This document shows positions 29,998 through 46,262 of a DNA stretch of 64,000 nt, piece after piece. How positions within the stretch are numbered: position 1 is the first letter of the stretch; the number at the start of each line of letters is the position of its first letter. The translations under genes were made by a program, and so were the position numbers. This DNA comes from Odobenus rosmarus divergens (Eukaryota; Chordata; Mammalia; Carnivora; Odobenidae): contig NW_004450302.1 of assembly GCF_000321225.1 (NCBI RefSeq), forward strand, positions 283,417 to 347,416. The letters run 5' to 3'. The notes below the pieces were generated by a model. That model ran no database searches and was not told the origin of the DNA. It saw only the letters and a program-made list of their open reading frames with translations.

Positions 29998-30011
29998 ATT
30001 ACTAGAGTGGG

Positions 30012-31390
30012 GGATTACTGCTTATTTTTAACCTCTGTGTGTACCATTTTGAATTCAAAATGTTCTCTATTTTTTCAGGATCTGCCCAGATTCCCTAAGT
30101 AAAAATTAACAAGATTTGATAATAAAGTTACTTGCCCTCATTACCAGCCATCTTTGAGATGATCAATTTTGATTAACTACCACAACTGGACCTAAAGGAA
30201 TTTTCTTGGATTTAGGAATGAGGAAAAAAACAGCCACTGTATTTTTTACAGTGTTGTTTTGATATCTTCAGACTGGAGCCTATAGAGGTTGGTTGGTTTG
30301 TCGGTTGCTTGTACTTTAATCTTTACTACTTTTTATGAAAACCAAAAGGGAATATTATGTTTCTGTTTTCTGTTCTACATCGGTAAATTCTCCTCCTAAT
30401 GCAGGTAATTCATAGTGACCAATTGTCTTTCATGGAATGAAGTCAAAAGGAAGAAACCTATGCCATGCTAACAAAACATAAAAGCTAAGTCACATAACAT
30501 TTAATCCTTATATAGCCCCAAATTCATGGGCTATCTAACTAGAAAACCAACTAAAATAGCCAATTCTCCTCATAAAATTTTGAAATTTTAGACTAAAAGT
30601 ACAAATATATTTTTAGCAGTTTGCCAATGTCAAGATCATCTCAACAGATCCAAAACCAAAAAGGTGATCTTTAATGAAGAGGAAAAAGTGAGGGCCAAAA
30701 TGTTTTCTCAATATATATTAAATATATATATAGTCTAAGGTATATATCTTTATATGTTTTAAGATATCTTAAAACTCCTATGCAGAATAGTGGATATCTT
30801 ATCATTCTTATGCAACATTCTCACATCTAAAAGTATTATAAATTACTTTAAAGAAAAATTAGTTGTCTTCAATTAGCTTTTATTTTATTGTGAACTTGCA
30901 CCATTGCCAAAACATATGGAAAGAGTTTAGAGAACAAAATGAAGTCAAAGAAAAGAAAGCAGAAAAAGGCCTGGGGTGATATGAAAACATTCCAAGAACA
31001 ATAAGTATCTGCCAGGTACCGAATGGGTATAAAGTACCCTCCCTTCTCTAAAGGGACTTAAATGCCTTATCTCATTGGGAACAATAATAACATAGCATAT
31101 TATAAAATACTAGGTTACACACACAGGAAATGAAAGAGACAGGCATGACTATATTAATGGTGAGAAACCTCATGAAAGAGAGGGCATTTAAGTCAGCTTA
31201 GAGTTGAGGTAGAATGTTTGAATAAGCAGTCAAGTGGAAGAAAGACATTCCAAACCAAATTTAAATTTACAGATTAAAGCATGGTATCTTGGCCAAGATT
31301 TAAAAGAAAGGCTTGCTTATAATTAAAAAAATTTTTAATGGAAATGCTTTTCATTGGATCATGGATTATTATACATATTTTAATATTTAC
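30012..31390. other. Intergenic AT-rich, nothing recognised
   Basis: No gene or confident repeat seen; (TA)n-like stretches lie around 30710-30760. Confidence 0.35.
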
Positions 31391-31395
31391 TAGTA

Positions 31396-32075
31396 CAGGC
31401 ATCCCCTGCTTTTTGAAAGTTCACCTTTATGCAATTTTGCCTTTTTTTAAGGTCTTATTTATTTACTTACTTATTTATTTTAGAGAGACAGCGAACAGGG
31501 GGAGGAGCAGAGGAGGAGGGAGAGTGAATCTCAAGCAGACTCTACACTGAGCGCAGAGCCCGACCGGGGGCTTAATCTCACAGCCCTGAGATCATGACCT
31601 GAGCCGAAACCAAGAGTCAGACACTTAACTGACTGATCACCCAGGCATCTCTCTGCGATTTTGCTTTTTCAAAAGATCTACATTAGTACCTGTTTTCATT
31701 AACTGGAAAAAATCCGAAGAGGATTTTCACTTTTACGACAAAAGGCACAAAGCAAAAAGAGCACTCAGTGTTTCCTGAAGTGAGCCATTATTGTGGTAGC
31801 AAGAATGGTACCACCAAGCTCCTTCCCTGAGAACTACGTTCAGCATCTCAGCATCAAGCCGCCATAGCTTTGAACTGGATCTGTGAGCACCTGTGCTTTA
31901 TCTCAATCTGTTTTGCGTACCCGTTAGCAAGATGTATCCCCGAGTATCAGAAAAGTCTATGAGAGGTTATTTTGGGGATCTGGGGATGCTCAAATTTTTT
32001 TCATATAAATTAACAGTGATTGCTTCTTTGCTTCACAGGAACACTCTACTTTCAAATAGCGGGGAAACCTACATT
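31396..32075. mobile_element. Non-autonomous DNA transposon relic, split by a SINE
   Basis: The ends are inverted repeats: left 'caggcatcccctgctttttgaaag', right 'ctttcaaatagcggggaaacct'. The middle contains 'ctacattagtacctgttttcattaactgg' and 'gtggtaccaccaagctccttccctgagaactac', which I recognise as an old mammalian DNA transposon without recalling its name. A TA next to the left end would suit a Tc1/mariner relative. The small open frame at 31893-32093 lies inside it and is not a gene. Confidence 0.65.
31448..31654 (-). mobile_element. CAN SINE nested in the DNA transposon
   Basis: Minus-strand SINE of an older type (gagatcatgacctgagccgaaaccaagag). Its target-site duplication, gcaattttgcctttt / gcgattttgcttttt, is transposon sequence, so the SINE came second. 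Confidence 0.9.
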
Positions 32076-32610
32076 ATTACCCATATTTTATAGGGTAGTA
32101 AAATGAGACACAGACAGTCTGAGTGTCTTGCCCAAGGCCACATAATTACATCATGAGGAGAATGCAGCTCTCCTTCCATGTCACCATGCTTACTCACCAC
32201 AGGGAGCATTAAGTTGGACAGAGTCAGGCAAGGCTGTTGGGAAGACTTAATCCAACCACAAGAGAAATCCATCATAGGTGCTTGAGTACGTTGATGAAGT
32301 CATGACAATACTTTTTCAAGAACATTAATCCTACAGCGGTAAACAGGAAAGATCTTAAGTAACATAGCACTGAGCCAAGAAAACGTCATCAAAAGCTGGT
32401 GATGTAATATCCATGACAGAAGTGCTGAAAGCCTGGATGAGGGCAGCTGCAGCGGGACCAGACAGAAAGAAACAAATACATCAGCTATGATAAAAGAAAT
32501 AGTCACAAAACGTGATTTGGTGTGTGTAGGAAGAAAAGAATGAAGTTAAAGATGAAAGCACATATCCTGTAGAGAAAAACAGATGACATAGTTTATCACG
32601 AAGTTATCAA
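32076..32610. other. Intergenic, probably repeat-derived
   Basis: The start ('acctacattattacccatattttatagggtagtaaaatgagacacagacag...cttgcccaaggccacataa') resembles the end of a MIR/L2-type relic. No gene seen. Confidence 0.4.
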
Positions 32611-32626
32611 TAAAACACACCTTTCC

Positions 32627-34005
32627 AAATAATCTTCGATAAAGCAGGAAAAAATATGCAATGGAAAAAAAGACAGTCTCTTCAATAAATGGTGCTGGGG
32701 AAATTGGACAGCCACATGCAGAAGAATGAAACTTGACCATTCTCTAACACCATACACAAAGATAACCTCAAAACAGATGAAAGACCTCAATGTGAGACAG
32801 AAATCCATCAAAATCCTAGAGGAGAACATAGGCAGTAACCTCTGTGACATCGGCCACAGCAACTTCTTTCAAGATACATCTCCAAAAGCTAGTGAAACAA
32901 AAGCAAAAATGAGGGTTTGGGACTTCATCAAGATAAAAAGCTTCTGCACAGCAAAGGAAACAGTCAACAAAACAAAGAGACAACCCACAGAATGGGAAAA
33001 GATATTTGCAAATGACATACAGATAAAGGGCTGGTATCCAAGATCTATAAAGAAGTCCTCAAACTCAACACCCAAAAAACAAATAATCAAGTCAAAAAAT
33101 GGGCAGAAGACATGAAAAGACACTTCTCTGAAGAAGACATACAAACGGCTAACAGACACATGAAAAAATGTTCATCATCATTAGCCATCAGGGAAATTCA
33201 AATCAAAACCACATTGAGATACCACCTTACACCAGTTAGAATGGCAAAAATGGACAAGGCAAGAAACAAGAAATGTTGGAGAGGTTGTGGAGAAAGAGGA
33301 ACCCTCTTACACTGTTGGTGGGAATGCAAGTTGGTACAGCCATTTTGGAAAACAGTGTGGAGGTTCCTCAAAAAATTAAAAATAGAGCTACCCCATGACC
33401 CAGCAATTGCACTCCCGGGTATTTACCCCAAAGACACAGATGTAGTGAAAAGAAGGGCCTATGTACCCCAATGTTCATAGCAGCAATGTCCACAATAGCC
33501 AAACTGTGGAAAGAGCTGAGATGCCCTTCAACAGATGAATGGATAAAGAAGATGTGGTCCATATATACAATGGAATATTACTCAGCCATCAGAAAAGATG
33601 AATAACCAACTTTTACATCAACATGGATGGGACTGGAGGAGATTATGCTAAGTGAAATAAGTCAAGCAGAGAAAGTCAATTATCATATGGTTTCACTTAT
33701 TTGTGGAACATAAGGAATAGCGTGGAGGACATTAGGAGAAGGAAGGGAAAAATGAAGGGGGGAAATCAGAGGGAGAGATGAACCATGAGAGACTATGGAC
33801 TCTGAGAAACAGGGTTTTAGAGGGGAGGAGGGTGGAGAGATGGGTTAGCCCGGTGATGGGTATTAAGGAGGGCATGTATTAAGGAGGGCATGTACTGCAT
33901 GGAGCACTGGGTGTTATACCAAAACAATGGATCGTGGATCACCACATCAAAAACTAATGATGTACTGTATGGTGACTAACATAACATTCAAAAAAAAAAA
34001 AAAAA
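32627..34005 (+). mobile_element. 5'-truncated L1 (ORF2 C-terminal part and 3' UTR)
   Basis: About 1.4 kb of L1 ending in poly(A). Open segments at 32726-33115 and 33112-33480 encode the ORF2 C-terminal region (e.g. [50 protein letters not shown]). ORF2 is broken by frameshifts and lacks its endonuclease and most of its reverse transcriptase, so it cannot move. A 15-bp direct repeat aaaacacacctttcc flanks it (32612-32626 and 34006-34020). Confidence 0.95.
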
Positions 34006-34020
34006 AAAACACACCTTTCC

Positions 34021-34155
34021 TTTGTCCACACCCTCCCTGGTCATTTTTTCCTCTTCGGTAGACATTTTCCAACTTCTAACCTTATCCTTTCATTCTCTCA
34101 TGTTTTGCTGGCCTACTGTGGGTTAAGACAGCAGCTTAGGCTCTGAGAAGCAGAT
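34021..34155. other. Spacer
   Basis: Unique-looking sequence between the L1 and the next MIR. Confidence 0.3.
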
Positions 34156-34159
34156 CACA

Positions 34160-34410
34160 GTAACAATAATAAAAACACACGTCTTGAGCACTTATTCTAT
34201 GTCTATCAAACACTGTTCTAAATGCTTTACATTTTTTAACTCATTTAACTCCCACTACAACACTGCAGGGTAAGCAAAATTATCATTCCTTCTTTAGAAA
34301 TGAAGAAACTGACATAAAGCCACAGAGTGAATTGTGGGGCATGAGTTATAACCCCAGCAGTCTGGCTCCAGAGCCCACCCACTTAACCACTCTGCTACAT
34401 TCACTGAAAA
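34160..34410 (+). repeat. MIR-family relic
   Basis: 'gagcacttattctatgtctatcaaacactgttctaaatgctttacat...ttagaaatgaagaaactgacataaag...cagtctggctccagagcccacc' is a typical MIR. Confidence 0.85.
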
Positions 34411-35635
34411 GCCTGCATGCAGTGGCCATATTTTTGTGGCTTCCATCACAGTGCAGTCCCAGAAGTTTCAGGAAAATTGTGTGATATGGGAGTGTCTACA
34501 GATTTTAGAGCCCTGAATTTTAGATGTTTTCCAATGAGAAGCCATGGGCTTTACCAATATCTTAGCTAATTACTAATTACTGCCTAGTTACTTGGCCCTC
34601 TGGGAGGAGGGTACCAAATCCATCAGACAGTTGTACAACTTTCCACTTGGCTTTGACTCTGTGGGTGGTAATCACAAAGGCACATTCAGCAATTTACACA
34701 AAGTCACAGATCATTCAAGCAAAATATGCCTAACTTTCAAACTTTATGTGATAAACAATAGAAAATTCTAAACATTTAGCTCATCAATCCTGCCATCTTG
34801 AGACATAATCTGCATTACTAGAGTCATCTTTCTGTAACTACCTAAATTACTCATTATATCTCAATTAATCAGAGAAAGAAACTTGCAAATAGAATTTTCA
34901 ACTAGAAACTTCTAAAGAGAATTTTACTTGAAGCAAAATAAGGAAGAAATAAGAAAGACCCAAATCCCAACAGTGAGACAAGTCAAGCTGGTAACACAGC
35001 TGAATCAACAACATGCTTTAAGAGCCCCAACCAAATTAACCCTATGAGCATAACATTTATGCCTGCCATAACCATGATCCCAAATCCAGAAGCAATTAAA
35101 GAAGAAATTAATACACTGGATTACATGAAAACAAAATACAATAAGCAAAGTGGTCAATTCTAACATTGGGTATACATTGTGGACTGCCCCACCAAACTCC
35201 ACTAAACCTCCCCCATGGAAGGATGCCAGTGGTTCCTAACTGCCAAATCAAGTCTTTCTTCAATCTCCTTTCTCCTTGACCACTCTGCAGACCAGCCCAC
35301 TTATCTGGGTTCCCTCCTCCCTTGGCTTCCATGATCCTTCCTCTTTCCCTATTACAGGTGCCCTCCTTCTCAGTATTATTCTCTAGCTCTTCTTCCTAGC
35401 CCCTAAAGTGGTCATCCCTCAAAGTTCAGGCTTAGACCTTCTGCTCATTTCTTTCTAAATTCCTTCCTACCTATCCTGAAGTCTGCTTGGATCTCTCTCC
35501 TGAACTGTAGTCCTACGAGCCTAACTGCTGAAAGACATTTTTACATGAATATCCTGGTATTAATTCAAATTCCCATCTTAAAACTAACTTCTCAAACTTC
35601 ACTCTTCTTTCATTATGCCCTCACATACATCACAC
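34411..35635. other. Intergenic, nothing recognised
   Basis: The pyrimidine-rich part at 35220-35560 may be an old L2 relic. No gene signature. Confidence 0.35.
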
Positions 35636-35636
35636 A

Positions 35637-35638
<2 letters not shown>

Positions 35639-35674
<36 letters not shown>
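35639..35674 (+). repeat. (CA)n microsatellite
   Basis: About 17 CA units. Confidence 0.97.
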
Positions 35675-35675
<1 letters not shown>

Positions 35676-36114
35676 AGACTGCTGAAACCCCTCCCTACAC
35701 TACTTCAACATCCTGTCCATGCCTCAAGTGTAGCCCAGATTACCCTAGATTACAATCTTTGATTTGTGGGTATGTTTGCTTCCCTCTCCAAGTAGACTGC
35801 AAATTCCTTAAGGGGCAGGAAATGTATCTTAATCACCTGTGTATCCCCAGGGAATACTGCAGGTGCTCAATAATATCTGTTAAGAGAAATAAATAAATAT
35901 AGATGATCTGTTCTGGCCAAACTGGTCCATTAAGAGTCTCCACCTGTTTGGCATTTTCATAGTCCCCACTCCCCAGAAGTGTCCTCTCTCCGCTGCTGCA
36001 CCCATGGAAAACTCCTATCAATCCTTTACAAGACTCAGCTTAAATTCCACTGGCACCATGAAATCTCGTCAGATGACCCTATTCCAATAAGACTCCTTGC
36101 TCATCAGTCTTACA

Positions 36115-36330
36115 GCGACAGTTCAGTGTCATGAAAACAGGATCTTTGAAGCTACATAGGTCTGGTTCAAAATGCTACTCTGGGCAAATTCCTAAAGCTT
36201 TCTAAAGCTTAATTTTTTTCAGCTATAAAATGAGGTAAATGATACCTATCATAGAGAATTTGGGGAGGATTAAAGAAGAGTAAACCATCTCGAACACAGG
36301 AGATGTTGAGGAAATGTTAACTCCTTTTCT
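36115..36330 (+). repeat. MIR-family relic
   Basis: 'ggatctttgaagctacataggtctggttcaaaatgctactctgggcaaattcc...tataaaatgaggtaaatgatacctatcatagag' is a MIR. Confidence 0.75.
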
Positions 36331-38980
36331 CCACCCCACCTCCCTTTCACGTCATTTACCATTCACATGGTGTTTAGGTTGATAACATATGTTTTGTCTC
36401 CTCAATTAGATTGTAAGGATTAGCAAAATCCTTAAGGGTAAGAGCTGAATCTCACTCATCTCTCTGTCTTCTAAATACCTATCAATGTGCCTTACAGAGA
36501 CAAAATAAAAATCAACAGCAACAAAATTACAGTTACAGTGGATTGTGGCAATCAAGTGTAAATGGTGCCAAGACTAGAACTGACAGTCATAAATTTTCAC
36601 CCAATTTAGCTGTAGAATTGTTACATGGCACCTCTGTAATTTCACTCCTGCCAAGGGCAGATTTCAACAAATGACGGTACAAATTAAAACAGATCATTTT
36701 CTAGAGTATGCAGGTTAGTAAGTAATCTTCTACAATAACCTTAAAGGTGATTTAAATTAAATATTACAGTTGATATTAGAAGAGTCTCTACACATGTATT
36801 TGTCCCCATGTACTTTTATGCAACTGTTTCCTTTCCCGTACTCTTTAATATGATTGTAACAGATTTCTTCATACCACTTGTTAAATAACTGAAAATAGAT
36901 TGAAATTTTGTATTTCCCTACCAAGGTTAAAAAAAAAAAAGTAAAAGCTAATACTCAAGCAAAACTGGTAAGATCGAGATTCAAAATTTGTGATAATTGC
37001 AGGTAAAATCTATCAAAATCTCTCTTTAATTAAAATGGTTTCTTTCTGAATTGCTTTCATTAATAGCAAAGCTTCAACATCCTTTCTGAACTTACTGGAA
37101 TGCTTTTTTTTCTATCCTGATTCTTCCTCATAGGCTATCTTTAACAGGCATCAATTCCCATGGTTGGGTTTCATTATTTAACTACTGCCCCACTTGCATG
37201 TGCTAACAAGTTGGAGGAGCTGCAGTGTGCTGGGTAGTAACCTCTAACAATCGGCTCTTCATTAACACTCCCAACCACATTCCCTTTCCCTGAAGAAACT
37301 ATTTCTACAGTTTTCATAAACTGTGCAACTGTAAATCTAATATGAAAAAGCAATTAGTAAGAGAAGACCATGTGCCAAATACTACACGATTTCAGTATTT
37401 TCTTGCTTCCAAGTACTTTTTGTTTTGTTTTGTTTTTTCCCTATGGAGAAGCTTATGGTAAGAAACAGAGGCATTCAATTCCATCAGATCAAATCCACCA
37501 GAGTAGAGAGTATATAGACACTTTGGTAGAGGAGGAAAGAGCCAAAAGCCAGGCATCAAAAGACCAAGTTTCTAATCTCAATTCAACCACCTATTTTATA
37601 TTGTTAGGCAAAACCATAACCTCTCGCAGCTTCAACATCCTCTTTTATATACTAGAGATAAAAATCACCATCCCTATTTCAGCAGCTTGTTTCAGAGATT
37701 ATAAAATCACAGGATCACAAATGGCACTGTGTAATTATAAAATGTGTGTATGATATACATGAACATATTTTTGAATAACAGCAATGTCATAGCCTATGGG
37801 TAGATAAAAAATAATTTTATATCACGTATTAAAGTCCTAATTAAATACTTCATTAGACAAATTCTACATATGGTGTATCCAAGGAAATTTTTTTTTTGAG
37901 AAACAGAATCTAGCTTGGATACATATGTTCACAGTCCAGTTCATAATTTTTGGAGCAAGTATCATTCTCCAATCTGATGGGCATTGAGGAGGGCACTTGA
38001 TGTAATGAGCACTGCATGTTATATGCAACTGATAAATCACTAAACTCGACCCCTGAAACTAATACACTAATTTAAATTTTTAAAAATCTGGATTTATATT
38101 CTTGCAAGCAAATTTTTAATCACAATCATAACATACCTAAACTCTCCCTTTTGGGATCAATCATACTTAGAGTAAAGAAAGTACTGGAGGTTAGTTTTTC
38201 ATGCTAAGAATTTCTGCATTATGGTCTTCAAATAAGCCTTCACTATGATGAATTTAAAAGTTAAAGAAAATCTGGAATAACTTCATGATTTTAGATTTTT
38301 TTAAGGTTAAAAAGAATAGCACCATTAAATTAGCAGATTCCTAAATCATTACTCACTTCCAACTCCCTAAGCAAAGTATCAATATACTTTCATTCTCCAA
38401 ATAAATTAAAAGATTCCCTATAAATATATACACACACATTTCCTAATTGTGTTTTTATGGCTTTAACTTTTTATATATGGCAACTTTTGAAATTGTTTAG
38501 CATATGTTTTTTTTCTTTTCTTTTTGGTTGCTTGCAATTTTCTACAAGATCTCCATTAGAGCATGATTCTGGCAGACTTCATGTTAATTGCTGTTCCAAT
38601 TCATTAAAACTGTTTAAAACATGAATTTGAAAAAAACAATCTTATTTTAACTATAATTCTGTAGCTAAAATTCTTTTTCTAAACTTTGCAAACATTCTGT
38701 GCAATCTAGATTAGTGCTGAGAAAAAAACTGGATTTAAGTTGCTCAATGTTCTTCAAAAGGTGAAAAAGCATAATGAAACATAAGCTCATCTGAACAACA
38801 CCCATTTTCAATTTCAACATAGTAAAACTCCTATTTGTTCTTAGGGCAAATTCAAAACCATACATATTGGAATTGGTTATTACTGAAGATAATGTATGCA
38901 ATCATAAGTAAAGATGCTAAATTGGCAAAAAGAAAACCATGCAAGTAAGCAAACTCTAACACATGTGGGACACACCCTCT
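36331..38980. other. Upstream flank of KRT10, mostly unassigned
   Basis: AT-rich; a MIR-like stretch at 37540-37700 and an L1 end at 37965-38093 are the only repeats I can name. I looked on both strands for a divergent gene next to KRT10 (the human locus has a divergent non-keratin transcript) and found no convincing open frame. Confidence 0.4.
37965..38093 (+). mobile_element. L1 3'-end fragment
   Basis: 'gatgggcattgaggagggcacttgatgtaatgagcactgcatgttatatgcaactgataaatcac...ctgaaactaatacactaatt' is the 3' end of a carnivore-type L1, also present in the L1 at 32.6-34.0 kb. Confidence 0.75.
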
Positions 38981-38983
38981 CAG

Positions 38984-38991
38984 TATATAAA
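38984..38991 (+). promoter_or_regulatory. KRT10: KRT10 TATA box
   Basis: TATATAAA lies 60 bp before the KRT10 start codon, giving a predicted leader of about 30 bases. Confidence 0.88.
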
Positions 38992-39043
38992 GGCTTGTCA
39001 CTGTCCTTGGTAGCAAGCACTCCCTGGGCTAAACGGCATCACC

Positions 39044-43113
<4,070 letters not shown>

Positions 43114-43120
<7 letters not shown>

Positions 43121-43220
43121 CAAACCCAGAGTAATCAAGACAATTATTGAAGAGGTGGCACCTGATGGTAGAGTCCTTTCATCTATGGTTGAATCGGAAA
43201 CCAGGAAACACTACTATTAA
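43114..43220 (+). other. KRT10: KRT10 exon 8: stop codon plus an open ancestral tail block
   Basis: Translation in the used frame ends at TAA 43118-43120. In the other frame, from the exon's second base, it stays open to TAA 43218-43220 and reads TNKPRVIKTIIEEV, then GRVLSSMVES, then KHYY. This matches the exon 8 tails of KRT12 (KIKTIVQEV...GEVVSSQV) and KRT28 (LVKTVVEE...GKVLSSRV). It would be read only if exon 7 ended at 42763, where the other two genes have G|GT but KRT10 has G|GA. Confidence 0.85.
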
Positions 43221-43449
43221 GCCGCATCAAGAGGAAAGAGTCTCCCTTCACACAGATCATTATGTACAGATGCATGAAAAACAAAATCACCAAAACACTT
43301 CAGTCTTAATGGTCTATGGAAATAGGTTCACTCCTTGAAAATAAGGTGTCTAAAAGGTGTTTTGTGGTTTCTGTATTTCTTCTTTTCACTTTACCAGAAA
43401 GTGTTCTTTAATGAAAAAACTTTTCTATTCTCATTCACTAATGAATTTC

Positions 43450-43455
43450 AATAAA
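43450..43455 (+). terminator. KRT10: KRT10 polyadenylation signal
   Basis: AATAAA, 330 bp after the stop codon, the first canonical hexamer downstream. Confidence 0.85.
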
Positions 43456-43459
43456 CTTT

Positions 43460-45010
43460 CTTACTGATGCAAGCTATCCAATTTGGTCAGAATTGTCTTT
43501 ATTTAAATTAATTGATATTTTTAACCTTAAAGATTGATGAACCATAGCCTTTGAAGTTTGATTTATCCAGAAATTCTGAAGACAGAATTATCATTATGAT
43601 TTCTCTTGAGTAAACGTTTTAATCTTGTGGGTATGTTGGATCAGTGTCAGTAATCTCACAGAGTGGAAAGTCTCTGAGACAGTCTTACTGTTTCTTAAAG
43701 ATACACAATGTATGGAAAACACCTAGTGCTCTGGCTTTGAATTATTTCAATCCTGAAAATTCTAAAATATCTCAGACCCCAAAGGCAGTTATCGGAAGTT
43801 TCACATTTTCTGACTACTTGGCTTCTCACATTTACCTACCCTCGTTTTCTTCCCATTCATTTCTGCCCAGTTGCTGTATAGCTTAAGAGATATCATCCAC
43901 CACTTACCAGGCCAGTAAAATCGTATCACCCCAACAAAATTATTTGGTGTATATCAGATGAACAGGAGAAACACTGTCAAGACGTGATGATGCCAGTTTT
44001 ACCAAAGGGACAACTAAGGTCCCTGCCTTTGCCAAACTCTGTCTAGTGATAAGGGCTAAAGACCTGGTACTTGTCAACCCAGTCGCATCCTTCAGCCACT
44101 AAGAACCCAACTGACATTACTTGGTACTCTGCTAGTATTTGGAATAGGTGGATTTATTAAAGGCTGGATTTATTTGTTGCCCCTAAGATTACCTTGTGTT
44201 CCCTGGTAAGTTCCTAGATTACCCATGTCTACCAAATAGCAGCCTTCCTCTGTATCCTTACTAATTTGAGCTTGTTTCCCCCAAGACCTGAGCCTTGGTC
44301 CCCAGGTCATTTACTTGGGATTCCTGCTGGGTAAACCCTACCCTCTACTCCAGACTGATGACCAAAGCCATATTTCAAAATGAATGGACTTCCGTATAGT
44401 CAAGGCTCCGTGGCCTATCTAGCACCAAATATTACCGTAGTTTAGAAACTGTCCACTGTAGTTGGCGTGTCTTTTTATGTGGATACCAGCCTCCCTTCTT
44501 GGGAGCCAGTCTCCTAAGCTTCACTGTTGAAGTCCCAACATGCCACAGTGCAAAACCCTAAAACAGAGATGTTGCTGGGTAAGGCCTCTGAGCTGCCACT
44601 GTGTATATACTGACTGCCGTTCAGCAACACTACCTTTTAAAATATCTAACGAAGTTAGCCAAGTCCTAGGATTTAGAGTAGCATTAATAATCTGAGATGG
44701 CTGTTCTCCTTATTCTGAAGAAATAAGTAGTTACATATTCAATGACACAAATATAAATATGCTACTATGAGATAGTTGTGTTTGTTATTAAACTTTGTCT
44801 TTTTTCACCCATTCCCACCACCACCACCTGCCTGACCCCCCACCCCAAGCCAGGATCTCGGTTGGTCACAGTTCTTCATCTGGTTGGGTGTTAACCCAAA
44901 CCTCCATTCCTGAAAGGTCTAAATCATGCTAGTCCTGCTTCTTACCTGTTCCGTCTTCCAATACCTTCTTAAACAATTATTTATATTACATTTTCTCTGA
45001 TAAAGAACTA
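43460..45010. other. KRT10-KRT28 spacer, nothing recognised
   Basis: No gene signature; short open frames only. Confidence 0.35.
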
Positions 45011-45015
45011 CTTTT

Positions 45016-45204
45016 TGGGCACCTGGGTGGCTTAGTTGGTTAAGCAACTGCCTTTTGCTCAGGACATGATCCCGGAGTCCCAGGATCAAGTCCTGCAACA
45101 GGCTCCCTGCTCAGTGGGGAGTCTGTTGCTCCCTCTGACCCTTTCCCTCTCATGCTCTCTGTCACTCTATCTCAAATAAATAAAATCTTTAAAAAAAAAA
45201 AAAA
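45016..45204 (+). mobile_element. CAN SINE
   Basis: Plus-strand SINE (gggcacctgggtggcttagttggttaag...), flanked by gaactacttttt / aaactactcttt. Confidence 0.92.
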
Positions 45205-45246
45205 ACTACTCTTTGAATGTAAACTTACTGCAGTAATCATTTCTCT

Positions 45247-45325
45247 GTATAGGTAAGTCATTATACACCTTAAACAGTGCAATATGTCAATTATATCTCA
45301 ATAGAACTGAAAAAAAAATTTATTT
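45247..45325 (+). mobile_element. L1 3'-end fragment
   Basis: 'ttatacaccttaaacagtgcaatatgtcaattatatctcaatagaactgaaaaaa' is an L1-type 3' terminus. The next SINE inserted into its A-rich tail. Confidence 0.6.
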
Positions 45326-45514
45326 TTTTTTTAAAGATTTTATTTATTTATTTGACAGAGACAGCGAGAGAGGGAACACAAGCAGGGGGAGTGGGAGAGG
45401 GAGAAGCGGGCCTCCCCCCAAGGAGGGAGCCCGATGTGGGACTCGATCCCAGGACCCTGGGATCATGACCTGAGCCAAAGGCCGACGCTTAACGACTGAG
45501 ACACCCAGGCACCT
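45326..45514 (-). mobile_element. CAN SINE, minus strand
   Basis: Minus-strand SINE with duplicated flank tgaaaaaaaattt on both sides. Confidence 0.93.
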
Positions 45515-45519
45515 TGAAA

Positions 45520-46070
45520 AAAAATTTTAAATAGAACTTTCTGAACTGGACTCAAACTACAGTTTAATAAAGACAGTCTGTCTAAATAAGTTTAATTTTA
45601 ACAAGGACATTGGTATTTATAGTTTAAAAAAATTATTGTTATAACTATACAGATCACTATTCTTACAACATGGATTTATCATGTAGCCGCTTAAAAAATC
45701 CTGTACACATTCCTACAAATTCTAAAGTTGTTTTTAAACAGGACAGTGTCCAGTGAGACTAGCAGAGCCAATTCTGGCACTCATGTGGAATCCTACTAAA
45801 CAGCAAAAGCTTGTCTCGCCAGAAGGATTTGCGTCATGCTGCTTAAAGCTTTGCACAATGAGTCTGATGTCTGTGATGGCTCAATTTTGCTAGGGCATGG
45901 TGAAGTAACTTAGTTATGGTCAGGTTTATAAGGGAAATAGCTTGAGTAAGGTTAACTAAATAAGGTCCACCCAGTATCCCATCTACATTGCATCTGGAGA
46001 GTGAGAATTAGGGAAAGAGGTCATTTCTGCCTTTAAGCATCCATTTCAAAATCAACGGTTCCTGTTCTTC
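45520..46070. other. Intergenic, nothing recognised
   Basis: AT-rich, no gene seen. Confidence 0.35.
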
Positions 46071-46074
46071 ATAT

Positions 46075-46262
46075 CCTGGCACTGGCATTTACAAATCATG
46101 TAACATTTGGACAAGTTACTTCAACCCTTCTGAGTCTCAGTTTTCTTATCTATACAATGGGGACAACTGCTACTTAGAGATTATTGTGGGGTTAAAATGA
46201 GTTAATGCCTATAAAACCCTTAAAAAATGCCCACCATGGAGTAGACACTGAAGAAACTATGC
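46075..46262 (+). repeat. MIR-family relic
   Basis: 'ggcatttacaaatcatgtaacatttggacaagttacttcaacccttctgagtctcagttttcttatctatacaatgggg' is a MIR. Confidence 0.85.

Noticed and set aside
32726..33480. Two adjacent open frames as a possible host gene
   Set aside because: They are L1 ORF2 C-terminal sequence within a truncated element with poly(A) and target duplication.
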